Source: Euptelea pleiosperma (lineage: Eukaryota > Streptophyta > Magnoliopsida > Ranunculales > Eupteleaceae). Taken from it: a stretch of 64,000 nt of DNA. The stretch covers positions 47,393,893-47,457,892 of the forward strand of contig CM068544.1 in the NCBI GenBank assembly GCA_035048495.1, in the 5' to 3' direction. The position numbers and the translations under genes were made by a program. A model generated the notes under the pieces. The model made no database searches and had not been told where the DNA came from. It saw only the letters and a list, made by a program, of their open reading frames with translations. Shown piece by piece: positions 39,010 to 50,014 of the stretch; position 1 is the stretch's first letter, and each line of letters starts with the position of its first letter.

Positions 39010-39305
39010 CTAACTGAACCAGGGTTTGAAAACTAGAAAACTCGAAACTCGACTCAACTCGAAAGTCTACCGAATTGAGTTAACTCGAAGACTCGAACTA
39101 GACCCGAAGTAACTCGACTCGACTAATATTTAATATTAATATATAAATATCATATTTTTATTAGTAGAACTTACAAGATTTGATAGATTTTGTGTTGACA
39201 AGGTGTTCGAAAAATTTATTTGGTGCGTCAATCAAAAAATAACAATTGTTAGGCATAGTTTCGATTAAAAAACAACGATTATTAATCGAGTCAACTCGGC
39301 CGAGT
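39010..39305. repeat. ACTCGA-rich filler repeat
   Basis: Many copies of ACTCGA / TCGAGT in both orientations between 39030 and 39125 and again near 39285-39305, with AT-rich DNA between. This looks like hAT-MITE filler. Termini were not resolved. Confidence 0.45.
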
Positions 39306-39369
39306 TTGAGATGATTAGAATCCAGATCTTAAACCGAGACCCTCTCCATCTTTTAAATACTGTGTATTC

Positions 39370-39650
39370 TTTTGTTCCAGGTGAGGAAAGCCGAAAATTA
39401 GCTATGGGGCAGCAGATGCTTCTTAGTAGTGACAGATCAGCTATGGCAGCAAACAAGCAACAATGGGGACAAGCTATGGCGGAAAAAAACCCAGTAAACC
39501 TACACAAAGTTCACAGAGTTTCAGTGGACGAGAGAGACCTAAGTGTGATCACTATGGAAAGTTTGGGCATACACGGAAGACTTGTTGGGATCCAGTTCCA
39601 ATTGGCTTGGAACTACTTTAGAAGCTAGGCAGGAAATCTTCTGTTGTAAT
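39370..39650 (+). pseudogene. copia-type gag fragment with broken zinc knuckle
   Basis: One frame reads EESRKLAMGQQMLL...SAMAANKQQWGQAM, as in plant copia gag. A shifted frame then reads KCDHYGKFGHTRKTCWDP, a CCHC knuckle in which the second Cys is Tyr. So there is at least one frameshift plus a lost ligand. No protease or integrase follows that I can recognise. Confidence 0.6.
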
Positions 39651-40209
39651 TTGTGGGGTTGATAGCCAGGGAGGGGAGTAGATGGGGCCCTCACTGATTT
39701 ATTGTAAACAGAACCATATTCCTTCTCAAACTAAAGCCATTTTTGTTCAAAGAAGTAGAGTACATTATCCATATTAGACATGTAATCTTGGTCCAGCGAA
39801 GGATCAATCGATGAAGTCATTTATTACTTCCCATGCCCTTGTCACGGTCTGTGATCTAGCTGGTCATCTATCTATCCCCATATAAGTAGTCCATTATGAA
39901 GAAATTTCTCTAAAAATCTGAAATATACATGGTTCACGATTTGTATTTTGTGAAACTGATGAAGGTTTTTTGTCCATCAGATCTAACAGCTTACACAAAT
40001 AGCCCCAAGGATTGGATCTTAGTGGAGTTTCCTCTCCGATTTAACCTTTGCAGAGTATCTTATGGCTGAAACCTCTGTTCACCCATTTTTTAACAAGCAG
40101 CCTCAAAGACTCGAGTAGGAATGAAAATAGAAGCCTGTAAAATGGATTAGAACAGAGTTATTTTTGTACCAGTCGATGCTTATGCTATTGTTGCGTGCTA
40201 CATTATTGT

Positions 40210-40500
40210 GACAGGTGCTAATGGGCCGGGTTGGCCCGATGATCTTTTAGGCCCAGTCCTAATGGTCTTGGACTTGAACTGCATTTATAGGTCTGATTAG
40301 CTAGGCTTGGGGCTAACTTTACACACAATTACCATAGGCCTAGCCCAAACCTAAGGGCCTGACCCATTATCTCTATTAATGGCATTATGGGCGTTGGGCC
40401 TGAAATGTGGATTTGTAAGCTTTGGTCCGATTTTGAGCCTAGCTAGTACGTCCCAAACCCGGCCCATAACACCGCTACTTTGTAGCGTGCGTTTAGGTTG
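40210..40500. repeat. GGCCCGGCC-type filler repeat
   Basis: CTAATGGGCCGGGTTGGCCC at the left and AACCCGGCCCATAACACC at the right are inverted around GGCCTAGCCC blocks. Typical of hAT-like MITEs. No TSD was confirmed. Confidence 0.5.
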
Positions 40501-40869
40501 TTTATCAGAATACATCTTATTTTGATTTGAGTATATCTCAATCCAATTGATGATTATATAGTTTATCTCAATTTTTTGGATGATTAGAAAAGAAAATTAG
40601 GTGAACAGTCCAAAATTATATATTCTTGATGGTTTAGGAAATCTCACATGGGACCCATCGAGTGGTAGGTCCCATAACAAATTAGTGTATTATTCGGATA
40701 TTACCTATTCAAAGATTCGGTAAAATTCGTGTACTTTATGAAGAAGCATATTATGCACATATTATTTGCGAATTGTTGAAAAAATAATTTTAAAATATTT
40801 GCAAATAATTATAGCTTTTTTTTATTAGCATTATTTTGCCAAAATTTTAAACGAATTTTCAAATGAAAG

Positions 40870-40960
40870 TCTGGATTGTAGGTCCAAACATCCATACGGT
40901 CAGAGTCCTCTAAGAGTGTGCCAAGTGGCTCATATTGTGTCCTGTAATGGAAACTGGTCA
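40870..40960. repeat. right-end fragment of a GAGTAAAAC-type foldback MITE
   Basis: AACATCCATACGGTCAGAGTCCTCTAAGAGTGTGCC-type sequence (split: ATACGGTCAGAGTCC, TAAGAGTGTGCCAAGTGG) with no left partner. Confidence 0.55.
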
Positions 40961-41006
40961 CAAAAGGCCGGCAGTGCCCGACCCATCAAAAATTCCTATT
41001 AAAAAA

Positions 41007-41272
41007 GGTCGGGCTTGGGAGACCCTCATTTTTGACACTCATTTTGGCGTACGCACATAGAAGATGAATCAATTGCTGATTTTTGGTGAGGATGATCTCA
41101 CAAAAATTCAAATCATTCTGATATTCATAGACTGGTTTAGAAGCTGAAGAATTATGGACCGGTAAAAATGTGTAATTTGAAAACCACATTTGATGGGGTT
41201 AGCCATTGATTCATCTTCTATGTGGGTACCCCAAAATGGGTGTCACAACTGGGGGTCCCCCGAGCCCGACCC
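41007..41272. mobile_element. GGGTCGGGCT-family MITE
   Basis: Ends GGTCGGGCTTGGGAGACCC and GGTCCCCCGAGCCCGACCC. CATTTTGGCGTACGCAC and AGAAGATGAATCAATTGC mirror GCCATTGATTCATCTTC and GGTACCCCAAAATGGG. Flanks ATTAAAAAA / TTAAAAAAA agree when shifted by one base. Confidence 0.8.
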
Positions 41273-41564
41273 TTAAAAAAAACACACAAAGATCCCAGTA
41301 CTACATTTGGGCACCTTACATTGGAACACCACTTTTTATCAGCGGAGGGTCGTGAAACATGTGTAAAGGGTGGACAGGACAGGAGCACATCTAACCCCTC
41401 CCCCATCAATGGTGGACACTAGTAAAAAATCAAGACTGTCTTTATCTTGGTTCCCGGTCTTTATACTACACATGGCAAAGACTTGGACACTAAACCCGGC
41501 CTCATTAGTGGACTTTATGCAGATCTCTCTCGAGTTTGTCCGGTCAGTGTAAGTTTGAGAGGTT

Positions 41565-41905
41565 CTTTGATACCGAAGTCCCTCAATTTGCCACGTAGTA
41601 GACTCTTTCTGGCCCACTGACTAATGAATATTTGGCCCACATCTTGGTGACCCCACACACCAAAAATCAGTGTGATTGGTGATTTCTAGCCGTAGGATTT
41701 GAGCACTTTTCATCATGGGCTTTGTGAACATGCCTACGAAGTGGTTCCAAGCCCATGATGAAAAAGTGCTCAAATTCAATGGCTAGAAATCACTAATTTG
41801 GTGTGTGGGTCCACGAGATGTGTGCCAAATATTCATGGAGTCGGTGGGCCTGAAAGAGTACTACGTGGCAAATTGAGGGACTTCGGCATCAAAACTTTGA
41901 TACCT
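41565..41905. mobile_element. foldback MITE with TTTGATACCGAAGTCCC ends
   Basis: TTTGATACCGAAGTCCCTCA at the left and GAGGGACTTCGGCATCAAA at the right are inverted. The centre is a 20-bp palindrome pair (CATCATGGGCTT ... AAGCCCATGATG). Confidence 0.75.
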
Positions 41906-42282
41906 AAGTCGGTATCACAGATTTTTTCGTTAGGGAGGCCCACTGACCGTTATCCAGTGACTGACTGTAAAATTGACGGCGGACCACAGTATGACCCACG
42001 TGACACACTCTTAGAGACCATTAACCGTAAGGATGTTTGGTCACTCCTAGTGGACCTACTTCCCAAAAATCAGCCTGATTAGTGACTTGGAACCTTTGGA
42101 TCTGATAACCCAAATAATGCTAGAATCCCACGGTTAAAAATAAACTCAAGAAAAAGACTCCAATTTGAAACTGGAAAAGCGTACGTAAATAAATGCGTCA
42201 GTCTCATTTCTGGGTCCTACAATATCAAGTCAATCAAAGTCAAGTCTTTCATTGTACAGGATATTCTAATGTACTGTCTAGA

Positions 42283-42460
42283 GAGTAAAACTTCTGTCAC
42301 AATGGGATTGCAAATCACACAAAACACAGCCAATGAGTTCTCGGCACGTACACCTAAAAACAAAAGCACATGGTACGTTGCAAAGCACTTGTGTACGTGC
42401 CGAGAACTCATTGGCTGTGTTTTGTGAGATTTACAATTTCGTGTGATAGAAGTTTTACTC
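42283..42460. mobile_element. compact hairpin MITE, GAGTAAAAC ends, 7/9 TSD
   Basis: GAGTAAAACTTCTGTCACA at the left and TGATAGAAGTTTTACTC at the right. The arms are about 70 bp (ACACAGCCAATGAGTTCTCG, GCACGTACAC and their complement) and nearly perfect. Flanks CTGTCTAGA (42274-42282) and CTGTCGAGG (42461-42469). It shares only the termini with the larger GAGTAAAAC elements. Confidence 0.85.
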
Positions 42461-42554
42461 CTGTCGAGGGATATCGTAGGCTAGAAAACGACTTGATTGG
42501 ACAATCATGACCATCTAATCTAGGAAAAAATCTACAGCCAGGTGATTAAAATCG

Positions 42555-42913
42555 GAGTAAAACTTCACAACCCACAATATGAGCCACGTGGCTCACTATT
42601 AGAGGGTGATGCCAGTATGGATGTATGGCCAGTCCCTCGGTGGGATGGACTTCCAAACGAAAAATCATCCTGCTTAATGATTTACAACCTTTAGCTCTTC
42701 GCACCCAAATAACGCTCACTAATGCTCAAATTCATATAATTAAAATAGACCCATGAAAATGATTTCAATCCAATGCTTAAAAATCACTGATCAAGTTTAT
42801 TTTTGGCTTGTAGGTCCACCTAGCGATTGGCCAAACATCCATACTGTCAGCCTCCACTAAAAGTGTGCCATGTGGTCATATTTTGGGTTGTGAGTCCTGT
42901 GACCGAAGTTTTA
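42555..42913. mobile_element. GAGTAAAAC-family MITE
   Basis: GAGTAAAACTTCACAACCCAC at the left and GTGACCGAAGTTTTAC at the right. The last bases are disturbed where an AACGG element (42919) begins. Confidence 0.75.
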
Positions 42914-42918
42914 CATAG

Positions 42919-43190
42919 CATGGTTTAAAAAATGGCCGTTTAAACAGTTTTAACGGCGGTTCAAATGGTAATGCCCCAAGCCCGTTTCCGTTAAAACCTT
43001 CTAAACACGTTTTATTGATTTTGAATAAAACGGCCGTTTTTTGTTTTAACAGCCGTTAAAATCGTTTAAACAACCGTTTAATTCTGAAAAATTTTGTGAA
43101 AAAAACGGTCATTAAATCTGTTTAATTTCCGTTAAAATCTATTAAATTACTTTTTTTTTATTTTCAAATTTTAAAATTTGAATTTAAGCT
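42919..43190 (+). mobile_element. AACGG-family MITE, right end missing
   Basis: CATGGTTTAAAAAATGGCCG start and the usual interior, breaking off at AATTTAAGCTCCATTTTGG. A lone right end of the same family (CCGTTAAAACGGCC...AAACCTTG) occurs at 44185-44241. It may be the missing end of this copy, separated by about 1 kb of other MITEs. Confidence 0.7.
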
Positions 43191-43204
43191 CCATTTTGGA
43201 GGGG

Positions 43205-44180
43205 ACTACAAACTCGGACTAAATGGAAAGAGAGTCTACTTCTGGTCACGGACCCTTTTCGTGAGCCAAACGCATGGTATACTCTTAGCCACTGACGTAT
43301 GGATGTTTGGCCCATCGCTAGATGGTCCAGACCAAAAATCAGTATGATTGGTGATTTCTTGCTGTTGACCATATGGATGTTTGGTCCATCCCAAGGTGGA
43401 CCTACAGATCAAAAATCATCCTGATCTGTAGTGTATAACCGTTGGATTGGAGTCTTTTCCATGGATTAATTTTAACCATGGGATTTGATCATTCTTTGGG
43501 TACCTAGATCCAAATGTTACGAATAACTAATCAGGCTGATTTTTTATCATATGTAGCTCCACCTAGGGATAGCCAAACATCCATATGATCATTGGTCTGA
43601 CAATTATTATGGATGGACGGTTTAGATTTTCTCTCAAAGAAAATCTAAACCTTTTTTTTAACCAGCTAAAGTCTGCCATGTGGCACTCCCTTTTCTTATT
43701 AATTTTGCCTTTCATAAATTAGGATGCCAACCAAAGTCTGCCATGTGGGTTGATTTTCTATTGTGTGATTCAAAGAATATTTCAAGTACTAAAATCTAAG
43801 GTCTAGAAATCCTAAATCAAGCTGATTTTTGGTCATTCGTCTCTAAAAGTATACCATGTGGCATTATTAAGTGTAGTCAAACACCAAATATAAGTCAGAT
43901 TAGTGATTTTAAAGGGTTGGATTCGAGTCATTTCCTTGGTTCGCTTTTTAACCATGGAATTTGAGAATTATTTGAGGTACAAGATCTAAAGGTTTGAAAT
44001 CACTAATATAGGCTGATGGTCCAAATATCTAAAGGTTTGAAACACTAATGGGCTGACTAGGTTTGCAAATAGGTTGATTTTGGTACGTCGGTCTAAAGAA
44101 TCTAAAGGTTTGAAATCACTAATAGGCTGATTTTGGTATGTCCGTACAAAGATCCAAAGGTTTGAAACCATTGGATCCAA
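43205..44180. repeat. cluster of partial foldback MITEs
   Basis: At least four incomplete copies: 43255-43370, 43375-43600, 43720-43870 and 43880-44180. Recognised by GGATGTTTGG, AAATCAGNNTGATT and AAAGGTTTGAAATCACTAAT blocks. The last contains three tandem copies of AAAGGTTTGAAA about 60-70 bp apart. Confidence 0.6.
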
Positions 44181-44667
44181 TCCGTTTAAACGGTAACACC
44201 CCCAGTCTGTTTAACCGTTAAAACGGCCTCCTTTAAACCTTGTTACTTAGAATCGTTAATCCTTAGATCTACTTGGGCGGCTTCTGATAATAAGGCTAGA
44301 GAGCCTGCTATCCCACGCTTAGTTTGTCAAAATGTAAAGAACTATTGTCCCTTCCTTTTGTTTTATAAATAAAATAGATGTGGCCCACCAACTCATTGAT
44401 CAAGTTTGTCCAATTGGTTTGATACCTCTTAGGTGGCAGTAAACCAAAATCAGATCTAATGGACACTTTTAACCAGATTTAGACGGTTAAGATCCTTGAA
44501 ACAGTCCATAATTTGTCCTTATCCCTTCAAAGAGGTGTCCCACATATTGAACGATCGAAATTGTATAATTGATTTGCTATCTCTACGATGTAAGATATAG
44601 GATCCATTGCGAATCACGTACTCCTGGATCACCATATAGCACCCCTTATTACCAAACCCTATAAATT

Positions 44668-45466
44668 GAGTAAAACTTTGGTGACAAGAACTGTCATCTA
44701 GGCCGATGACAACCTATAATATGAGCCACTTGGTGAACTCCTAGAGGACCGTATGGATGTTTTGCCAATTTCTAGCTGGACCTACAAATCATAAATAAGC
44801 CTGATTAGTGATTTCAAACCCTTGTATCTTATTGGTACCCCAAATAATGGTCAATAATTCTCAAATTACTACGGGTTAAAATCAACCTATGAAAATAACT
44901 CCAATCAAAGAGTCCGTCTAAATCTACATCCACTTCTTACACCCGAGGTTGGGGCCCACATGGAGATCATGTTAGACGATCCAACCATACATTGAGTTTT
45001 CCTTGACATGATGATCATCGTTGTCCAACATGTCAAAAATCCGTTCACTTTGAAATTGCTAACCATATAAAAAATTGACCGAAAATGATGATTTAATTGG
45101 ATGGTCTTGATTTTTTAAATGAAAGTCACAATTTTATAAGGTTAGGAATGTTGAAATGCCCTGATTTTTAGTGAGGAGGGTAACCATAGTATGAAAAACT
45201 CACTATGCGGTTGGATTGTCCAACATGATTTCCATGTGGGCCCCACCACCGGGTGTAAGAAGTGGATGTAAGAAATGGGTGTAGCTCTAACGGACTCCCA
45301 ATCAAATTCCTAGAAATCATTAATCATGTCGATTTTTGATTTGTAGGTCCACCTAGGGATTGGCCAAACATCCTACGGTCAGCGTCCTCTAAGAGTATGC
45401 CACGTGGTTCATATTTTGAGCTGTCATCGGCTTTGATGTTAGTCCATTGCAATCAAAGTTTTACTC
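44668..45466. mobile_element. GAGTAAAAC-family MITE split by a nested MITE
   Basis: Ends GAGTAAAACTTTGGTGACAAG and AATCAAAGTTTTACTC. CTATAATATGAGCCACTTGG mirrors CCACGTGGTTCATATTTTG. 388 bp of foreign element plus one TSD copy (44910-45306) sits in the middle. Confidence 0.8.
44910..45297. mobile_element. GAGTCCGTCTA-ended MITE, perfect 9-bp TSD, nested
   Basis: Ends GAGTCCGTCTAAATCTAC and GTAGCTCTAACGGACTC. Flanks CCAATCAAA at 44901-44909 and 45298-45306 are identical. CATCCACTTCTTACACCC mirrors GGGTGTAAGAAGTGGATG. Same family as 8345-8734. Confidence 0.92.
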
Positions 45467-45887
45467 CGTGTTTTGTCGGTCTAATTTCCAACTCCACCGC
45501 ACAAGATTCTAGGCGTTTCATTCGGCTTTTGTCTGTCCCGTTGCCAATCACCTTACTAGGGCCTGTTTGGTTCGCCATATCTTAGTTAAATTTTGATGTA
45601 GAACCTCTTTCAGTGTAGATATGTGTGTCCAATCTGGACCTGGCACCTACACACTAAAAAAACTATTTAACTTAGTTTTTTATTGGTGTGGCAGTTCTTG
45701 GACACATAAAAGAGGCTCTTCATCAAAAATAAAAAATTAAGTGAAAAGACAATTTGTTTTGGGTGGGTGTACGGTTGTGACGATGCTTGGCTACCTCAGC
45801 ATCTCCCCAAGTATGAAATTCAGCCATTAGCACTCTGCTACATGGTAAAAAAAATGCCCCCTTCCTTTTACCCTTTTTCTTCGCTAA

Positions 45888-46396
45888 GGGCCTGTTTGCT
45901 ACGTGAGAAAAAGAGTTTCAATGACGAATATTTAGCCGGACAAATATTATCTTGGCTAAATATTTGTTCATATCAATATTTAACAACATTTGGTACGTGT
46001 ATAGGCTAGCTTACTTCAGCTCACTTCATTTTCTTTCAATTTGAGTGGGTCCCACATATCAAAGTAAGTCAAAAATGAGTTATGCGAGTGTGGGAACCAC
46101 ATATTATGTCAAAGGATAAAAAAAACTCATTTTTTATCTTTTTATATATTAAAAATTTTATTTTTATTGAAAATAGTGATTTTCCTGCGAGAAAATAAAA
46201 TTTTCCACCAAGGCTTAATTGGCATGAAAATATTTACATGGGAGAGGGTGATCAAATGTTTTTCCGCTTCAGCGGACAAATTTGTGGGCCCAGCTAAATA
46301 TTCACCCGGGGTAAGTGGAGGCCAAACGCGTCCGAGCGAATATTAGCGTGCACAAATATTTTATTTTTTTGCCGCGGTGCATTACCAAATAGGCCC
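45888..46396. mobile_element. PIF/Harbinger-like MITE, TAA TSD
   Basis: Ends GGGCCTGTTTGCTACGTGAG and GCATTACCAAATAGGCCC, with TAA at 45885-45887 and 46397-46399. A left-half copy starts at 48762 (GGGCCTGTTTGGTACATGAG), also after TAA. Confidence 0.75.
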
Positions 46397-46399
46397 TAA

Positions 46400-46730
46400 A
46401 TTTATATTGAAATTCAATGGCTACAGTTTTGTAAGGAAAAAATGTTGAGTACATGATGCGATATAAGCTATTAACGTGGATAATCAGAGGGACGTATGGG
46501 ACGAATGGTATGGATTGACCACCTCAACCCTCCAATTAGAAAGCAAACAATGAGCTAGAGTGAAGACTTTGGCACGTAAACGGCAATACAAACCCTAGTT
46601 AACAATTCGGCATACAGTAAAAATGCAGTATGGAAAAAAGAATAAAATAAATTATAAAATTATAAAAATAAATATATTTTTTCACATTAAAAAACAAGGT
46701 TTTCATTATCCGTGAATAATACACATTAAT
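46400..46730. other. AT-rich intergenic stretch with no recognised feature
   Basis: No gene or hairpin was recognised before the 340-bp tandem repeat starts. Confidence 0.4.
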
Positions 46731-46734
46731 ATAG

Positions 46735-47620
46735 TTCATGATAAAATACAAAAAATTTACCGATCTTTGAATAAAATAGCAGTATAATATATTTTATTAA
46801 AATATGTTAAACACTCGCATGGAACGCCTTATTAAGCAGGAAATTGCTAAGTAAAGATCCAAACTAACCCTAGTTGATTGACTTAGAAATTAAAATAGAC
46901 CTCGTGTTCTCAAAAAATAAAAAGTCAATTGTTGATAGATAAAATAAGGGTATTTTAGTAACACCCCTGAGATTTGAAAGTAATTTATAATACCCCCTTA
47001 TACTTTCAAATTACAGGGGGGTTGTTACTAAAATACCTTTACTTTATCCAAGTATAATATACGTTAATTAATACGGTTCTTGATAAAATACATAAATTTT
47101 ACCCATCTTCGAATAAAACAGCAATATAATATCATTTATTAAAATATGTTAAACACGCACATGGAACGCGTATTAAACAGAGAATTGCTAAGTAAGGATT
47201 TCAAACTAACCCTAGTACTTGATTTAGAAATTAAAATTGACCTCGGTTCTCAAAAGATAAAAAGTCAATTGTTTGAAGATATAATAAGGGTATTTTAGTA
47301 ACACCCCCTGAAATTTGAAAGTAATTTATAATACCCCCTTGTACTTTCAAATTATATGGGTTGTTACTAAAATACCCTTATTTTATTCGTGTATAATATG
47401 CGTTAATTAATATGATTCTTGATAAAATACATAAATTTTACCGATCTTTCAATAAAACAGCAATATAATATATTTTATTAAAACATGTTAAATATGCGTG
47501 TGGAACGCGTATTAAACAGGAAATTACTAAGTAAAGATCCAAACTAACATCCTAGTTGATTGACTTAGAAATTAAAAAAGACCTTCTATTAGATATAAAG
47601 TCAACTGTTTAGGTGGATAA
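46735..47620. repeat. tandem repeat, about 340-bp unit, 2.6 copies
   Basis: TTTACCGATCTTTGAATAAA recurs near 46756, 47098 and 47436. Each unit also has ATGTTAAACACGC, CATGGAACGC, CAGGAAATTGCTAAGTAAAG and, in the first two, AGGGTATTTTAGTAACACCCC and the mirrored GTTGTTACTAAAATACC. The third unit stops near 47620. Confidence 0.85.
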
Positions 47621-47632
47621 AATAAATATAAA

Positions 47633-48009
47633 GGGTCGGGCTCAAGGGAGCCCATTTCTGACCCCCCTTTTTTGACCCCCATCTTGGTGTACCCACGTAG
47701 AAGATGAATCAATGGCTGATTTTTGGTGGAGATGATAACCTCACCATCTAGATTACCCCAACAAAAAATCAGCCCCTTCTGAAATTTCTAACCCCATCAA
47801 ATGTGGTTTTAAAGTTACGCAGTAAACATCGACGGTCCATAATGCTTCAGCTTCTAAACCAGTTTATGAATATCAGAATGATTTGAATTTTTGTGAGGAT
47901 GATCTCCTCACCATAGAGATCATCCTCACCAAAAATCAGCCATTGATTCATCTTCTACCTGGGTACGCCAAGATGGGGGTCAGAAATGGGGGTCCCTTGA
48001 GCTCGACCC
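47633..48009. mobile_element. GGGTCGGGCT-family MITE, perfect 9-bp TSD
   Basis: Ends GGGTCGGGCTCAAGGGAGCCC (one base over shown as two parts: GGGTCGGGCTC, AAGGGAGCCC) and GGTCCCTTGAGCTCGACCC. Flanks AAATATAAA at 47624-47632 and 48010-48018 are identical. The centre is a GATGATCTCCTCACC / GAGATCATCCTCACC palindrome. Confidence 0.92.
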
Positions 48010-48084
48010 AAATATAAATTCTTTATCTTGAAGTACACATAGGAGTTAGGACGAACCCAACTTCTGTCTTCCGGGTTTCACATT

Positions 48085-48457
48085 GAGTAAAACTTGCATG
48101 ACCGTCACGGTCAACATTATGAGCCACGTAGCACATTTTTATAGGAAACTGGCAGTAAGGATGTTTGGCGAATCCCTAGGTGGCCCTACGAACCAAATAT
48201 CAACCTGATTAGTGATTTCTAGGCATTGGATTGGAGTCATTTTCATGGGTTGATTTTAGCCGTAGGAATTTGAGCATTATTGAACCATTATTTGGTGCAC
48301 AAAAGAAATCACTAATCAGGTTGATTTTTGGTTTGTAGGTCTATTTAGGGATTGGCCGTATTCGCATACGGTCAGCGTACTCTAAGAGTCTGCCATGTGG
48401 CTTGTATTGTGTGTGGACAGCAACTTCCATACTGTTGTGGTCGTGGAAGTTTTACAC
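48085..48457. mobile_element. GAGTAAAAC-family MITE, 7/9 TSD
   Basis: GAGTAAAACTTGCATGACCG at the left and GTCGTGGAAGTTTTACAC at the right. Flanks TTTCACATT (48076-48084) and GTTGACATT (48458-48466). Confidence 0.8.
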
Positions 48458-48761
48458 GTTGACATTCAATCAAAATCGGCATCTCTAGATTCTCTACAAC
48501 TCCAACTGTTCACATGCTGTGCACGAACGCAATGACTTCTGTAGTCTTTCTTTATGAAAAATATGGTAACGTTCTCATGGTGTAGTTGCACGGTTGCTTG
48601 TGTTGCACACTCGGATTGTGGACCCCTCAATGCTTAAACGTTTCCTTTCTGATGATGGATAAACTTCACGCCCAACAACTATGACTCCAAGATTGGACGG
48701 TCCAGATCAATGGGTGTCTGTACGGCCTGTGTTGTGGTAAAATGTTAAGCCTTAAGGGCCT

Positions 48762-49075
48762 GTTTGGTACATGAGAAAAAGAGTTCCAACGATATTATCT
48801 TGGGTAAATATTTGTGCATGTCAATATTTAGCGCTGTTTGGGATGTGTATTAGCTACCTTACTTCATTTTATTTCAATTTGTGTGGGTCCCACATGTCAA
48901 AGTGAGTTAAATTGGGTTAGATGAGTGTGGGACCCAGCTAAATATTCAGATTGAATGGCTAGAGATCGCCAATCAGGATGCTGGTGTGTAGATCCATCAA
49001 TTGGTGGACCAATTTTTCATGGATCAGTGGGCCCGGAAAAGTGTGCCAGGTGGTGCATTTTTATAGGCTCCACAA
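48762..49075. repeat. left half of a GGGCCTG MITE joined to half of a foldback MITE
   Basis: 48762-48935 matches the left part of 45888-46396. 48940-49070 (GATTGAATGGCTAGAGATCG, GGATCAGTGGGCCC) matches the right part of the MITE in 21430-21730. Confidence 0.55.
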
Positions 49076-49279
49076 AATAAAATTTTCTTAGTACTGCAAA
49101 GCATCCTATCATTCCTTAAATAAAAAATCAAGAAAAAGTAGAAAACGAACTCCGGACGAAGATACCAAAAAAGCGCGGGAAGCTGAGACATGAATTCTCA
49201 CGGACAAATTATTTTTATTTTTATTATTATTAATTTTAATAGGCAAGGCAAAAAGTCAGAAATCTCAGCGAGAAAGTCG

Positions 49280-49538
49280 GATAGAACTTTGATGACCGGG
49301 CCCTGTCATCGAAGGAGAAGACAGGGCAGCAGATCTCGGCACGTGTATTTGTACGGACTGACCACCTCGGCCTCACCACACACGTACCCAGGTGAGTACT
49401 CTAAGTGCTTTTTTCCAAAACACTCACAGTGTACGTGGGCGGTGAGGCCGAGGTGGTCAGTCCGTACAAATCCACGTGCCATCATCTGCTGCCTGTCTTC
49501 TCCTTCGATGACACGGCCCTGTCATCGAAGTTTTACTC
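49280..49538. mobile_element. long-arm hairpin MITE, 9-bp TSD, in the PLC promoter
   Basis: Left GATAGAACTTTGATGACC, right GTCATCGAAGTTTTACTC. The arms are about 110 bp (GGAGAAGACAGGGCAGCAG, TTTGTACGGACTGACCACC, TCGGCCTCACC and complements). Flanks AGAAAGTCG at 49271-49279 and 49540-49548, with one extra T at 49539. It ends about 475 bp before the PLC start. Confidence 0.88.
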
Positions 49539-49859
49539 TAGAAAGTCGAACTCTGTATCCAACGAGACTGGCTTATAAAAACATAAAAAACAAAAAAAAA
49601 TGCCACGAGACTGCGTAGTAAAGACGCGTCGACGGGTCCTACCGTCCCACCCGACTCGACCGCGGGAAATGCAGGCCTCGAGGGAACTCCAGTCGCCACG
49701 CGTCCGTTATTTTCGAATGTAATCCCTTGGCTCGTTAAGTTTCCATCAGATCTCTCAAATTGACAGATCTCCATAAACGACATGAAGTTTCGAAACGAAG
49801 AGCTCAGAATTCGATTGGTCAAGATCGAGGGAGTGTAAGAGACATAGAAGGATTAAAAG

Positions 49860-49904
49860 ATGGAGAAATCAGGAGCTACGAAGGATCGATCAATCTCCAT
49901 GTAA
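49860..49904 (+). promoter_or_regulatory. upstream ORF in probable PLC 5' leader
   Basis: ATG GAG AAA TCA opens a 14-codon frame (MEKSGATKDRSISM) ending TAA, 110 nt before the PLC ATG. If it lies in the transcript it could reduce translation of the main frame. The transcript start is not visible in the sequence. Confidence 0.4.
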
Positions 49905-50014
49905 AGTAGGAGAAAAACCGAATCGAAAAGCTTGAATTCAATTGAATCCATCGATTAATCAGAAAAAAAAAAATTCGAGTTTGAGAGGGGAAAAGAAAGA
50001 AAAACAGGGGAGAA

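Noticed and set aside
39311..39628. 105-codon + frame taken as one gene
   Set aside because: Only its middle looks like copia gag and the zinc knuckle is in another frame, so it is a frameshifted relic.
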